Shown piece after piece: positions 52,351 through 60,385 of a stretch of DNA of 64,000 bases. The position numbers were made by a program, and so were the translations under genes. The stretch comes from Clostridia bacterium (GTDB lineage: Bacteria; Bacillota_A; Clostridia; Christensenellales; Aristaeellaceae). The notes under the pieces were generated by a model. It saw only the letters and a list, made by a program, of their open reading frames with translations. It was not told the DNA's origin and did not search any database. Positions within the stretch are counted from its first letter, which is position 1; every line of letters starts with the position of its first letter. The stretch is from positions 1 to 64,000 of the forward strand of contig JAFXMP010000350.1 in NCBI GenBank assembly GCA_017530275.1, written 5' to 3'.

Positions 52351-53478
52351 ATGCATTTTCGCATTCAAACAGATGAAATGAATTTCGGCCTGGGGATGGT
52401 GACCCGGGCAATAGCGCCGCGGCCTGTAAAGCAGGCTTATGACGGCGTGCTGATCGAAACCACGGATGACGGGCTTGTGCTCACCTGCACGGACGGGGAA
52501 ATAAGCATCAAGGCCCAGGTGAGCGCTTTGATCGAGGAAGACGGGTGCGCTCTGCTGCCCGCGAAGCTGTTCGCGGAAATGATGCGCAAGCAGCCAGCTG
52601 GCGAAGTGGATGTGAAGGTGGACGATCGCATGCGCGCCACGATCCGCAGCCGGGGCAGCAATACGTCCATGGCCTGCATGGCGGCGGAGGATTTTCCGGA
52701 TATCCGGGACGTGGCGGAGGAGTACCGCGTATCCCTGCCTTGCCGCCGGTTCCGGGACGCGGTAAGCAGGGTGCAGTTCGCGGTATCCAACGATGAAAGC
52801 CGCAAGATCCTGACCGGTATCCTGATGGAAGTTTATGAAAATGAAACGCTGCTGGTGGGTTTGGACGGGTTCCGCCTGGCTCTGCAGCGCATCGAAGCGG
52901 AAAATATGCTGCCAGCCGGATTGCAGAAGGATCATCTGCACGCCGTCACGCCGGGGAAAATCCTGAGCGAAGTGAGCAAAATGCTGCCGGACAGCGACGA
53001 TCCCGCCGAAATCACCTTCAATTCTTCCCATATTATGTACACCTTCGGCAGCGTGAAGGTATACGCCACGCTGCTTACAGGCGAATTCATCGATTATCAG
53101 AAAATCCTGCCCGCTGCCTGGACCACCGAAGTGCAGGTGATGCGAGACCTGTTTTCCGACTCCATCGACCGCTGCAGCCTGATGGCGCGGGAAGGAAAAA
53201 ACAACCTGATCTACCTGCACCTGATCCCCGACGGCCGTATGGAAATGACCGCCAACGCCGAGCGCGGCGACGTGCACGAGGAACTGGATATCAACTTCGT
53301 GGGCAATGAACTGAATATCGCTTTCAATTCCCGTTATTTGACCGATATCATCCACAACATTGACGGCGACCGCCTGCGCATGTGCTTCAATACCAATGTT
53401 TCCCCCTGCATGATCTTGCCGGAAGAAGGCAACGCCTTCACTTTCCTGCTGCTGCCGGTGCGGATTTTTAACAGATAA
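52351..53478 (+). CDS. dnaN: DNA polymerase III beta sliding clamp
   Basis: A 375-residue clamp with three repeated DnaN domains. It begins MHFRIQTDEMNFGLGMVTRA and ends with the usual hydrophobic LLPVRIF tail. It forms the ring that tethers polymerase III. AAAGGGGATG precedes the ATG. It normally follows dnaA and precedes recF; neither is found here, only the origin on the left and DUF368 on the right. Confidence 0.95.
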   Translation: MHFRIQTDEMNFGLGMVTRAIAPRPVKQAYDGVLIETTDDGLVLTCTDGEISIKAQVSALIEEDGCALLPAKLFAEMMRKQPAGEVDVKVDDRMRATIRSRGSNTSMACMAAEDFPDIRDVAEEYRVSLPCRRFRDAVSRVQFAVSNDESRKILTGILMEVYENETLLVGLDGFRLALQRIEAENMLPAGLQKDHLHAVTPGKILSEVSKMLPDSDDPAEITFNSSHIMYTFGSVKVYATLLTGEFIDYQKILPAAWTTEVQVMRDLFSDSIDRCSLMAREGKNNLIYLHLIPDGRMEMTANAERGDVHEELDINFVGNELNIAFNSRYLTDIIHNIDGDRLRMCFNTNVSPCMILPEEGNAFTFLLLPVRIFNR

Positions 53479-53487
53479 GGAGTTTCC

Positions 53488-54357
53488 ATGAAGAATCTGA
53501 TCAACCAACTGCTGCGCGGCGTCGTGATCGGGGTGGCGAACATTATTCCCGGGGTATCGGGCGGCACCATGATGGTGAGTATGGGCGTTTACGATACCCT
53601 GATCCACTGCATCACCCATTTATTCAAAGAATTCAAAAAGAGCATCAAGACCTTGCTGCCTTACGCGGTGGGCATGCTGGTGGGCATCGTGGCTCTGGCC
53701 AGCGTGATCGACTGGGGATTGGAAAATTATCCCCTGCCAACCAATACCCTGTTTATCGGATTAATTTTAGGGGGTTTGGGACCGCTGCTCAAAAAAGTGG
53801 ACCGGAAAAAGATTAATCTTGCGGCCGTGATCGCCTTTGTCGTGCTGTTCGCTTTGATCATTTGGCTGGGTGTTCAGCGGAAGGACAGCATCCAGAACGC
53901 CGAAAGTATTGACATGAATGCCATGCAAATACTGGTCATGGTGTTCATTGGCATGGTCGCCTCCGCCACCATGATCATTCCCGGCGTGTCCGGCAGTCTT
54001 GTATTGATGCTGCTGGGCTACTATAAACCGGTGGTGAATGCGCTGTCCACTTTGAAGGACGCGCTCTTTTCTTTGGATTTTTCCATGATGGGCCAGCCCG
54101 TGCTGATGCTGCTGCCCTTCCTGCTGGGCATCGTGCTGGGCATTTTCGGGGTCGCCAAGCTGATCGAATGGCTCACTGTCCGCTATCCCACAGCCACGTA
54201 CTGCGGCGTGCTGGGACTGGTGCTGGCTTCTCCTATTTCCCTGCTGATTCAAATGAATATGTCCGGCGTTTCCGCCGTGACGGTGCTGATCAGTGTGGTC
54301 ACCCTGGCCGCGGGCTTCGTGGGAGCGTACCTGCTGGCGAAGGGAAGCAAAGAGTGA
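53488..54357 (+). CDS. DUF368 membrane protein (PopT-type undecaprenyl phosphate translocase)
   Basis: A 289-residue protein with about eight to nine TM helices. Family motifs GVANIIPGVSGGTMMV near residue 15 and ATMIIPGVSGSLVLM near 157 form the inverted repeat typical of DUF368. Recent work assigns this family to recycling undecaprenyl phosphate across the membrane. Starts 9 bases after dnaN behind AAGGAG, so it is cotranscribed with it. Confidence 0.88.
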   Translation: MKNLINQLLRGVVIGVANIIPGVSGGTMMVSMGVYDTLIHCITHLFKEFKKSIKTLLPYAVGMLVGIVALASVIDWGLENYPLPTNTLFIGLILGGLGPLLKKVDRKKINLAAVIAFVVLFALIIWLGVQRKDSIQNAESIDMNAMQILVMVFIGMVASATMIIPGVSGSLVLMLLGYYKPVVNALSTLKDALFSLDFSMMGQPVLMLLPFLLGIVLGIFGVAKLIEWLTVRYPTATYCGVLGLVLASPISLLIQMNMSGVSAVTVLISVVTLAAGFVGAYLLAKGSKE

Positions 54358-54419
54358 ATCTTCTGTCCATACGTAAGCTCTGCTACACCTTATGAGTTGA
54401 GAAAAAGGAGGAAACAACC

Positions 54420-56024
54420 ATGCTGACACTGAATGAACAGGGCCTTGCCACCCGGTACGAATGGGAAGCCAAGGGCTACACCCTGCCTCAGTTCGATCGG
54501 GTAAAGATGATTGAGGAAACAAAAAAAGCCCCCGTGTGGGTGCACTTCGGCGCTGGCAACATTTTTAGGGCCTTTCAGTGCGCCGCAGCCCAGAAGATGC
54601 TGAACGAAGGCAAAATGGACACCGGCATCGTGGCCGTAGAGGGCTTCGATTACGAGATCGTGGAAAAGGGCTACCGGCCCAACGACAATTATTCCCTGCT
54701 TGTGACCTTGAAATCTGACGGCAGCGTGGAAAAGACCGTCATCGGCTCCATCGCGGAATCCTGCATCCTGGACAGCGAAAACGAAACGGAATACAGCCAT
54801 TTGAAAGAAGTTTTTGCCAACCCCAGCTTGCAGCTTGTCACCTTCACCATCACCGAAAAGGGCTACAGCCTGGTGAACGCCCAGGGCGACACATTGCCCA
54901 GCGTAGCGGCGGATTTCGCGGCGGGCCCGGTCAAGCCCCAGAGCTATATCGGCAAGGTGGCTTCCCTGCTCTTTGCCCGGTATCAGGCGGGCGGGGCGCC
55001 TATCGCTATGGTGAGCACCGACAACTGCTCTCACAACGGGGAAAAGCTGTTTTCCGCCATGAACGCCTTCGCTCAAAAGTGGGGCGACCCGGGCTTCATC
55101 GCCTATGTGAACGACCCGGAAAAAGTGTCCTTCCCTTGGAGCATGATCGACAAGATCACGCCCCGGCCCGACGCTTCTGTGGAAGAAATGCTCAAGGCTG
55201 ACGGACTGCAGGGACTGGAACCTGTCGTCACCAGCAAAAAAACCTACATCGCCCCCTTCGTGAACGCGGAAGAAAGCGAGTATTTGGTCATTGAGGACGA
55301 TTTCCCCAATGGACGGCCTGAACTGGAAAAAGCGGGCTTTATCTTCACAGACCGGGACACGGTCAACAAAGTAGAGCGCATGAAGGTGTGCACGTGCCTC
55401 AATCCCCTGCATACTTCTATGGCAGTGTACGGATGTCTACTTGGCTATACCCGCATTTGGCAAGAAATGAAGGATGAGGACATCGTAAAGCTCATCCAGC
55501 GTGTGGGCTATGTGGAGGGTCTGCCGGTGGTCACTGATCCCGGCGTGATCAATCCCAAAGATTTCATCGATACCGTGGTAAACGTGCGTCTACCTAATCC
55601 CTTTATGCCCGACGCGCCTCAGCGCATCGCCACTGACACTTCTCAAAAATTGGCCATTCGTTTTGGCGAAACCATCAAGGCGTACCTGTCCTCCGATACC
55701 CTGAACGTACAGGACCTGAAAGCTATTCCCCTGGTGCTGGCAGGCTGGCTGCGGTATCTCATGGCCGTCGATGATAACGGCCAGCCCTTCGAGCTGAGCA
55801 CCGATCCGCTGTTGGACGACGTGCGGCCTTATGTGGCGGATATCCGCTTGGGTGATGATCTTCCCGCCAATACCCTGAAAGCCAAGCTGGAAGGTCTGCT
55901 CCGCAACGCTTCCATCTTCGGCGTGGACCTGATCGAAGCTGGTCTCGCCGATCAGGTCTGTGAAAACTTCGCCAAGCTGCTTTCCGGCCCCGGCGCGGTG
56001 CGCGCCGCGCTGAAAGCGCTGTAA
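54420..56024 (+). CDS. uxuB: D-fructuronate (mannonate) reductase
   Basis: A 534-residue member of the polyol-specific long-chain dehydrogenase family (mannitol dehydrogenase fold). The NAD-binding segment WVHFGAGNIFR is near 40 and the catalytic KVCTCLNPLHTSMA (N-x-x-H) is near 325. Interconverts fructuronate and mannonate with NADH in hexuronate breakdown. It fits UxuA at 62059, which dehydrates mannonate. AAAGGAGG precedes the ATG; a long terminator follows. Mannitol dehydrogenase or tagaturonate reductase are less likely alternatives. Confidence 0.85.
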   Translation: MLTLNEQGLATRYEWEAKGYTLPQFDRVKMIEETKKAPVWVHFGAGNIFRAFQCAAAQKMLNEGKMDTGIVAVEGFDYEIVEKGYRPNDNYSLLVTLKSDGSVEKTVIGSIAESCILDSENETEYSHLKEVFANPSLQLVTFTITEKGYSLVNAQGDTLPSVAADFAAGPVKPQSYIGKVASLLFARYQAGGAPIAMVSTDNCSHNGEKLFSAMNAFAQKWGDPGFIAYVNDPEKVSFPWSMIDKITPRPDASVEEMLKADGLQGLEPVVTSKKTYIAPFVNAEESEYLVIEDDFPNGRPELEKAGFIFTDRDTVNKVERMKVCTCLNPLHTSMAVYGCLLGYTRIWQEMKDEDIVKLIQRVGYVEGLPVVTDPGVINPKDFIDTVVNVRLPNPFMPDAPQRIATDTSQKLAIRFGETIKAYLSSDTLNVQDLKAIPLVLAGWLRYLMAVDDNGQPFELSTDPLLDDVRPYVADIRLGDDLPANTLKAKLEGLLRNASIFGVDLIEAGLADQVCENFAKLLSGPGAVRAALKAL

Positions 56025-56030
56025 GAACGG

Positions 56031-56089
56031 TTCACCAAAAACAGGACATTCTTCCCTGAAACATGGGGGAATGTCCTGTTTTTGGTGAA
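56031..56089 (+). terminator. long terminator hairpin after uxuB
   Basis: TTCACCAAAAACAGGACATT pairs with AATGTCCTGTTTTTGGTGAA, a stem of over 20 bp with a T tract inside the 3' arm. Confidence 0.85.
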
Positions 56090-56149
56090 GTAATCGTCTA
56101 AAAAGGACACTTTTTCCCTGGGGGATGATTCCGGTATGCCCCTATACGC

Positions 56150-56192
56150 AGAAAACGGGGCTCCGTTCCCAATACAGGAACAGAACCCCGTG
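56150..56192 (-). terminator. terminator of the transporter-STAS operon
   Basis: On the minus strand ACGGGGTTCTGTTCC pairs with GGGAACGGAGCCCCGT, then TTTC. Confidence 0.78.
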
Positions 56193-56218
56193 AAAAGGCT
56201 GATTGGATGACGCCGTGG

Positions 56219-56518
56219 TCATTTTTCAATTGTCAGGATATCCGAAAAACCGGTCACATCAAAAACTTCCAGGATCAGTTCGTTGGCGTTGCGGATGACC
56301 AACCCTTTTTTATTGATCAATGCTTTATGGGCGGACAGCAGCACGCGCAGACCGGCGGAAGAAATATAATCCAGCTTTTCACAATCGAAAAACAGTTCCT
56401 CAATGCCGGGCAGTACCTTTTGCAGCGCGGCTTCCAATTCGGGGGCCGAGGTAGTATCCAACCGGCCTTCCAAAGCAACGGTCAGGGAATCGCCGATTCT
56501 GTTTTCAGTAATCGTCAT
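56219..56518 (-). CDS. STAS-domain anti-sigma-factor antagonist-like protein, second copy
   Basis: A 99-residue STAS domain: LEGRLDTTSAPELEAAL and YISSAGLRVLLSAHKA, ending GFSDILTIEK. Clear paralogue of the protein at 47130. The start at 56518 follows AAAGGAG. It follows the RsbW-like gene on the same strand, so the order within the pair is reversed compared with the first locus. Confidence 0.86.
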   Translation of the reverse strand: MTITENRIGDSLTVALEGRLDTTSAPELEAALQKVLPGIEELFFDCEKLDYISSAGLRVLLSAHKALINKKGLVIRNANELILEVFDVTGFSDILTIEK

Positions 56519-56559
56519 GGCATATACTCCTTTTTCACGGTTCATTCTGTTCAGCAGAA

Positions 56560-57099
56560 TCAAAATTTTTTCAGAACGGTCAGATCCACCTCGCCGCCCT
56601 GGATGCTGACTTTCACATCATCCGATAAGGCGAGCAGAACGGAACGCTCATATTTATCCCATTTGGGCATGGCGATGATTTCATCGCTGATATCGACGGC
56701 GGAAGAGCGATAGCCGTCAGAGCTGTAATACTTATCGATATCGCCTCCGACGGACAGGGCGGACACGAACACCTCCCGCAGCTTGCCCAAAAAGCCCTTG
56801 GCGGCTTCGTTTTTGCCGGAGCTTGAGGATTCGATCAGATCATTGCGCTGCGTGTTGCCCAGTTTCTGCTTGGCGGTCAGGTGCAGCTTGCATTCCGTTC
56901 CCTCGTTTTCCAGCCAGAATTCAGCGTTCAGCGTCCCCGTCACGCTATTGACCAGGGAAAGCATTTCTTCTGTGATCAGGCACAGATGCGTGCTTTCCTT
57001 CGGGGAAAAGCCGGCATTCGCGGCAAATTCTTTGGTTTCCTGCTGGGCGTCCAGAAAACCCTGTCCGGAATTGTGAACGGCAATGATTTTTGAATTCAT
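56560..57099 (-). CDS. RsbW/SpoIIAB-like switch protein with degenerate ATP site, second copy
   Basis: A 179-residue paralogue of the protein at 46570: KIIAV..N start, LITEEMLSLVNSVTG, GKNEAAKGFLGKLREVF, and KVSIQGGEVDLTVLKKF at the end. As in the first copy, the ATP-binding Asn of the N-box is not seen. AAGGAGGATC lies upstream. It is between the 2-hydroxycarboxylate transporter gene and the STAS gene, so control of carboxylate transport by partner switching is a reasonable inference. Confidence 0.6.
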   Translation of the reverse strand: MNSKIIAVHNSGQGFLDAQQETKEFAANAGFSPKESTHLCLITEEMLSLVNSVTGTLNAEFWLENEGTECKLHLTAKQKLGNTQRNDLIESSSSGKNEAAKGFLGKLREVFVSALSVGGDIDKYYSSDGYRSSAVDISDEIIAMPKWDKYERSVLLALSDDVKVSIQGGEVDLTVLKKF

Positions 57100-57145
57100 G
57101 AAACATGATCCTCCTTGTATTGAAATACGTAAGCTTACGAAATGA

Positions 57146-58606
57146 TCAAGCCAGCGGCAGCATCACGGCGGCGGACTTGGCCGCGTCCAGCACCTGCCTG
57201 GCGGCTTCTGCCGCTTCGGGGCTGGCGGTGACGATGAACTGGGCCAGCAGGGAGAGCATGAGGCTGGCCAGCAGCAGGATGACCGCGCCGCCCAGGCGGG
57301 AGGAAATCTGCGCGAAGGGCATGAGCTCCATGCGATCCGCGGCGGAGAGCACGGCCACGTCGCCGGTGCCGCCCATGTTGCTCATGCACAGACCGGCGGT
57401 AATGCCCGCTTCAAAGGGATAGAAGCCCACGATCCGGCCAATGAGAGCCGCGCCCACGAACGCGCCGACGCAGGTAGCAAGACACAGGAGCAGGTAGGTG
57501 ACGGAGAAGCTGGAAATCACGGTGCCGATGTCCAGATAGCAGATGCCGATGCCCACCAGCAGCATATTGGTCAGGTTCTTCATCACGAACTGGAACCACT
57601 GGTAGCAGGCGATTTCAATGCGTTCCGGCACGATGTTGGTGATCTTGCAGATGGCTACGGTGATGATCATCCAGGCATAGGCGTGAATGGTGATGCCGGT
57701 GCCCAGCGCGTTCCACAGGCCTTGCAGGATGAAGCCCCAGGCGAAGAACGCGCCGGAGGTGAGCAAGCCCATGCCTAAGTTCTTCACGTCGATATGGTCA
57801 CGCTTCTGCTGCGTTTCGGGACTGATTTCCAGTTCCTTGGGGTCCATATGCCCGGCCTTCATCAGCTGGCCATTGCCGTTTAGCTTGCCCCGGATCACTT
57901 TGACCAGCACGCCCGCGATGACGATGGACACGGCGTTGCCGATGGCGACGGCGGGGGTCATGACGGAGAGGGCTTCCGCCGCGGTCATGGAGGAGCTGGC
58001 TTCAAAGATTTTGGAAAGCGGGGTCGCGCCCGCGCCCATGCCGCCGCCCATGATGGGCAGGGCGATCAAAAGCAGCGCGTTCATGACGGGATAGCCCATC
58101 AGCGCGGCAACGCCCATGCACAGGCCGAAGGCCAGGATCAGGCCGCCGAAGATGGCGGGGAAGTAACGGGCCGCGGCTTTCACCAGCAATTTCCGATTCA
58201 TGCCCAGGATGGAGCCGGTGATCAGGGCGGCGATGTACCAATCCAGGAACGCGCCGTCGCCTTTGAAGAAGGTGTTGATCTTATCCACCAGGTTCAGGCT
58301 CTTTAAGGGGGTGGTGAAGGTTCCGTCCGGGATCAGGTGGAAATAGACCAGCAGGGCGGAGCCGAAGATGCACACGATAGCGCCGCCGCCCAGGAAATCC
58401 TTGATGATGGGGGTATGGTCGCCGATCCAGCCCAGGATGGTGCCCAGCACGATCATGAACAGGAAGCAGCCCGTCATGCCCGCGGGCAGCACGCCCAAAT
58501 AAGTCGCCAGCAGGCACACCGCGGTGATGATCAGGAAAATCGGCCAGGGCAGGTTGAAAAACTCTAACGGTTTTTTCTGCTTGATGGTCTGATTCATATT
58601 GCTCAT
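57146..58606 (-). CDS. 2-hydroxycarboxylate transporter (2HCT; citrate/malate, CitS-like)
   Basis: A 486-residue transporter with about 11 helices. The two re-entrant GG motifs of the 2HCT family are visible: PIMGGGMGAGATPLS near 186 and CMSNMGGTGDVAVL near 425. Family members take up citrate, malate or lactate by Na+ or H+ symport or by exchange. The malic enzyme gene upstream on the same strand suggests malate, but citrate fits too. GGGAGAG lies 8 bases before the ATG. It heads the transporter/RsbW-like/STAS group. Confidence 0.88.
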   Translation of the reverse strand: MSNMNQTIKQKKPLEFFNLPWPIFLIITAVCLLATYLGVLPAGMTGCFLFMIVLGTILGWIGDHTPIIKDFLGGGAIVCIFGSALLVYFHLIPDGTFTTPLKSLNLVDKINTFFKGDGAFLDWYIAALITGSILGMNRKLLVKAAARYFPAIFGGLILAFGLCMGVAALMGYPVMNALLLIALPIMGGGMGAGATPLSKIFEASSSMTAAEALSVMTPAVAIGNAVSIVIAGVLVKVIRGKLNGNGQLMKAGHMDPKELEISPETQQKRDHIDVKNLGMGLLTSGAFFAWGFILQGLWNALGTGITIHAYAWMIITVAICKITNIVPERIEIACYQWFQFVMKNLTNMLLVGIGICYLDIGTVISSFSVTYLLLCLATCVGAFVGAALIGRIVGFYPFEAGITAGLCMSNMGGTGDVAVLSAADRMELMPFAQISSRLGGAVILLLASLMLSLLAQFIVTASPEAAEAARQVLDAAKSAAVMLPLA

Positions 58607-58630
58607 TATATTCTCTCCCTCTTGTTCATA

Positions 58631-58732
58631 TCAAAGTGGAAAGTTGAAAGTGAAAAATGAAAATTTTATATGGAAGCGTTTGATGAAAACAACGCCGGTT
58701 CCATCTTCACTTTCCACTTTTCACTTTTTCAC
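58631..58732. repeat. heptad-arm palindrome, copy R6
   Basis: The left arm units are GTGGAAA, GTTGAAA, GTGAAAA, ATGAAAA. The right arm, reverse complemented, is GTGAAAA, GTGAAAA-like and GTGGAAA units. The core has TTTTATATGG. It lies 22 bases past the malic enzyme stop codon. Confidence 0.78.
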
Positions 58733-58754
58733 GGCATTGCGTCAACGAACCGGC

Positions 58755-59924
58755 TTACAGCCTCGCCACGCCGCTGTCCCGTGCCGCCTTCGCCACAGCT
58801 GCCGCCACGGCGGGGCCGATGCGCTTATCGAAGGCCAGGGGCAGGATGTACTGGGCATTCAGCTCTTCGGGAGCCACCAGGTCGGCCAGGGCGTGTGACG
58901 CGGCCTGCTTCATTTCCTCGTTGATGTCCTTGGCCCGCACGTCCAGCGCGCCGCGGAACAAGCCGGGGAAGCACATCACGTTGTTGATCTGGTTGGGATG
59001 GTCGCTGCGGCCGGTGCCGACCACAGCCGCGCCCGCTTCCAGAGCCTCGTCCGGCTCGATTTCGGGGGTGGGGTTCGCCATGGGGAACACGATAGCGCCG
59101 GGAGCCATGGACTGCACCATTTCCTTGCTCACGATATGGGGCGCGCTGACGCCGATGAACACGTCCGCGCCCTTCATGGCGTCAGCCAGCTTGCCGGAGA
59201 ACTTTTCGGGGTTGGTGATCTTGGCCATTTCCTCCTGGGCGGGGTTCATCTGCTCGCCCTCGCACAGCACGCCAAAACGGTCCACCATCTTCAAATGCTT
59301 CACGCCCAGGTTCAGCAGGTGCTTGCCGATGGCGATGCCCGCGCTGCCCGCGCCGTTGATGACCACCTTGGCTTCGCCGATGTCCTTTTTTACCACCCGC
59401 AGGGCGTTGATCAGCGCCGCGCCCACCACCACGGCGGTGCCGTGCTGGTCGTCGTGGAACACGGGAATATCGCAGATTTCCTTCAGCTTCCGTTCGATCT
59501 CAAAGCACCGGGGAGCGGCGATATCCTCTAAGTTGATGCCGCCGAAGGAGCCGGAAATCAGGTACACTGTGCGCACGATCTCGTCCACGTCCTTGCTGCG
59601 GATGCACAGCGGGAAAGCGTCCACGTCGCCGAAGGCCTTGAACAGGGCGCATTTGCCCTCCATCACGGGCATGCCGGCCTCGGGGCCGATGTCGCCCAGA
59701 CCCAGCACGGCGGTGCCGTCGGTGATCACGGCCACCAGATTGTGGCGGCGGGTCAGGGTGAAGGATTTATCGTAATCCTTCTGGATCTCCAAACAGGGCT
59801 GCGCCACGCCGGGGGTGTAGGCCAGGGAAAGATCCGTTTTATCCTTCACCGGCACACGGGAAACGACCTCGATTTTGCCTTGCCATTCGCCATGCAGGCG
59901 CAGGGACTCTTCCATGTAATTCAA
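58755..59924 (-). CDS. NAD-dependent malic enzyme
   Basis: A 389-residue short bacterial malic enzyme (malate to pyruvate and CO2). YTPGVAQPC is near 30, the catalytic Lys segment VITDGTAVLGLGDIGPEAG near 58, the metal site FHDDQHGTA near 135, and the nucleotide motif VINGAGSAGIAIG near 167. The start is a TTG at 59924, seven bases after GAGGAGGTG; the ATG three codons later is too far from that site. No phosphotransacetylase extension. Likely linked to the transporter 149 bases downstream. Confidence 0.94.
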   Translation of the reverse strand: MNYMEESLRLHGEWQGKIEVVSRVPVKDKTDLSLAYTPGVAQPCLEIQKDYDKSFTLTRRHNLVAVITDGTAVLGLGDIGPEAGMPVMEGKCALFKAFGDVDAFPLCIRSKDVDEIVRTVYLISGSFGGINLEDIAAPRCFEIERKLKEICDIPVFHDDQHGTAVVVGAALINALRVVKKDIGEAKVVINGAGSAGIAIGKHLLNLGVKHLKMVDRFGVLCEGEQMNPAQEEMAKITNPEKFSGKLADAMKGADVFIGVSAPHIVSKEMVQSMAPGAIVFPMANPTPEIEPDEALEAGAAVVGTGRSDHPNQINNVMCFPGLFRGALDVRAKDINEEMKQAASHALADLVAPEELNAQYILPLAFDKRIGPAVAAAVAKAARDSGVARL

Positions 59925-60026
59925 GCAGAAGCACCTCCTCAAAATGATCACTTTTTTATTCATTGTACATGGTTTCAACGGAAAAATCAATACCAAATCG
60001 GATAAACATTTAGAAAATTGCAAAGT

Positions 60027-60118
60027 GCACAGGGGACGGTTCTCTGTGTACAGTAAAATACTCCGAAAGATTAAGAGAATTCAATTCAACGATGAGCACA
60101 GAGAACCGTCCCCTGTGC
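60027..60118. repeat. REP-like palindrome (GGGGACGGTTCTCTGTG type)
   Basis: GCACAGGGGACGGTTCTCTG (60027 on) and its complement ending at 60118 form a stem of about 21 bp around a 45-base AT-rich loop. The arm sequence is a type often repeated in Firmicutes genomes beside REP-associated tyrosine transposases. No transposase is in the window. Confidence 0.82.
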
Positions 60119-60175
60119 TGATGTGGCATAAAAAAATGCCGGAGGGAAAAACTCCGGCACAATGGATCGAAGAGT

Positions 60176-60385
60176 TTATTCTTTTGTTTGTTCTTCCGTT
60201 GTGAACAGTGTGCACCCCGACGCGCGAAAATACGCGATGCGTTCCCGGATGTCAGCGGGAGTGACGGCGAAGTACGCCGCCAGGCAGTCCACGCAGTAGA
60301 AGGACGTTGCCCCGCGGTTGATCAGTTTTTTGGTCACAGCAATTTCGTCGGCGGTGAGAGGACGGCCGCAATTTACGCAGATCAT
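60176..60385 (-). CDS. small zinc-ribbon protein
   Basis: A 69-residue protein with two CxxC pairs (C3/C6 and C31/C34), a likely zinc ribbon, and a helical C-terminus. Function unknown. Its ATG overlaps the GH27 stop (ATGA), so it is translated together with the alpha-galactosidase. Confidence 0.78.
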   Translation of the reverse strand: MICVNCGRPLTADEIAVTKKLINRGATSFYCVDCLAAYFAVTPADIRERIAYFRASGCTLFTTEEQTKE

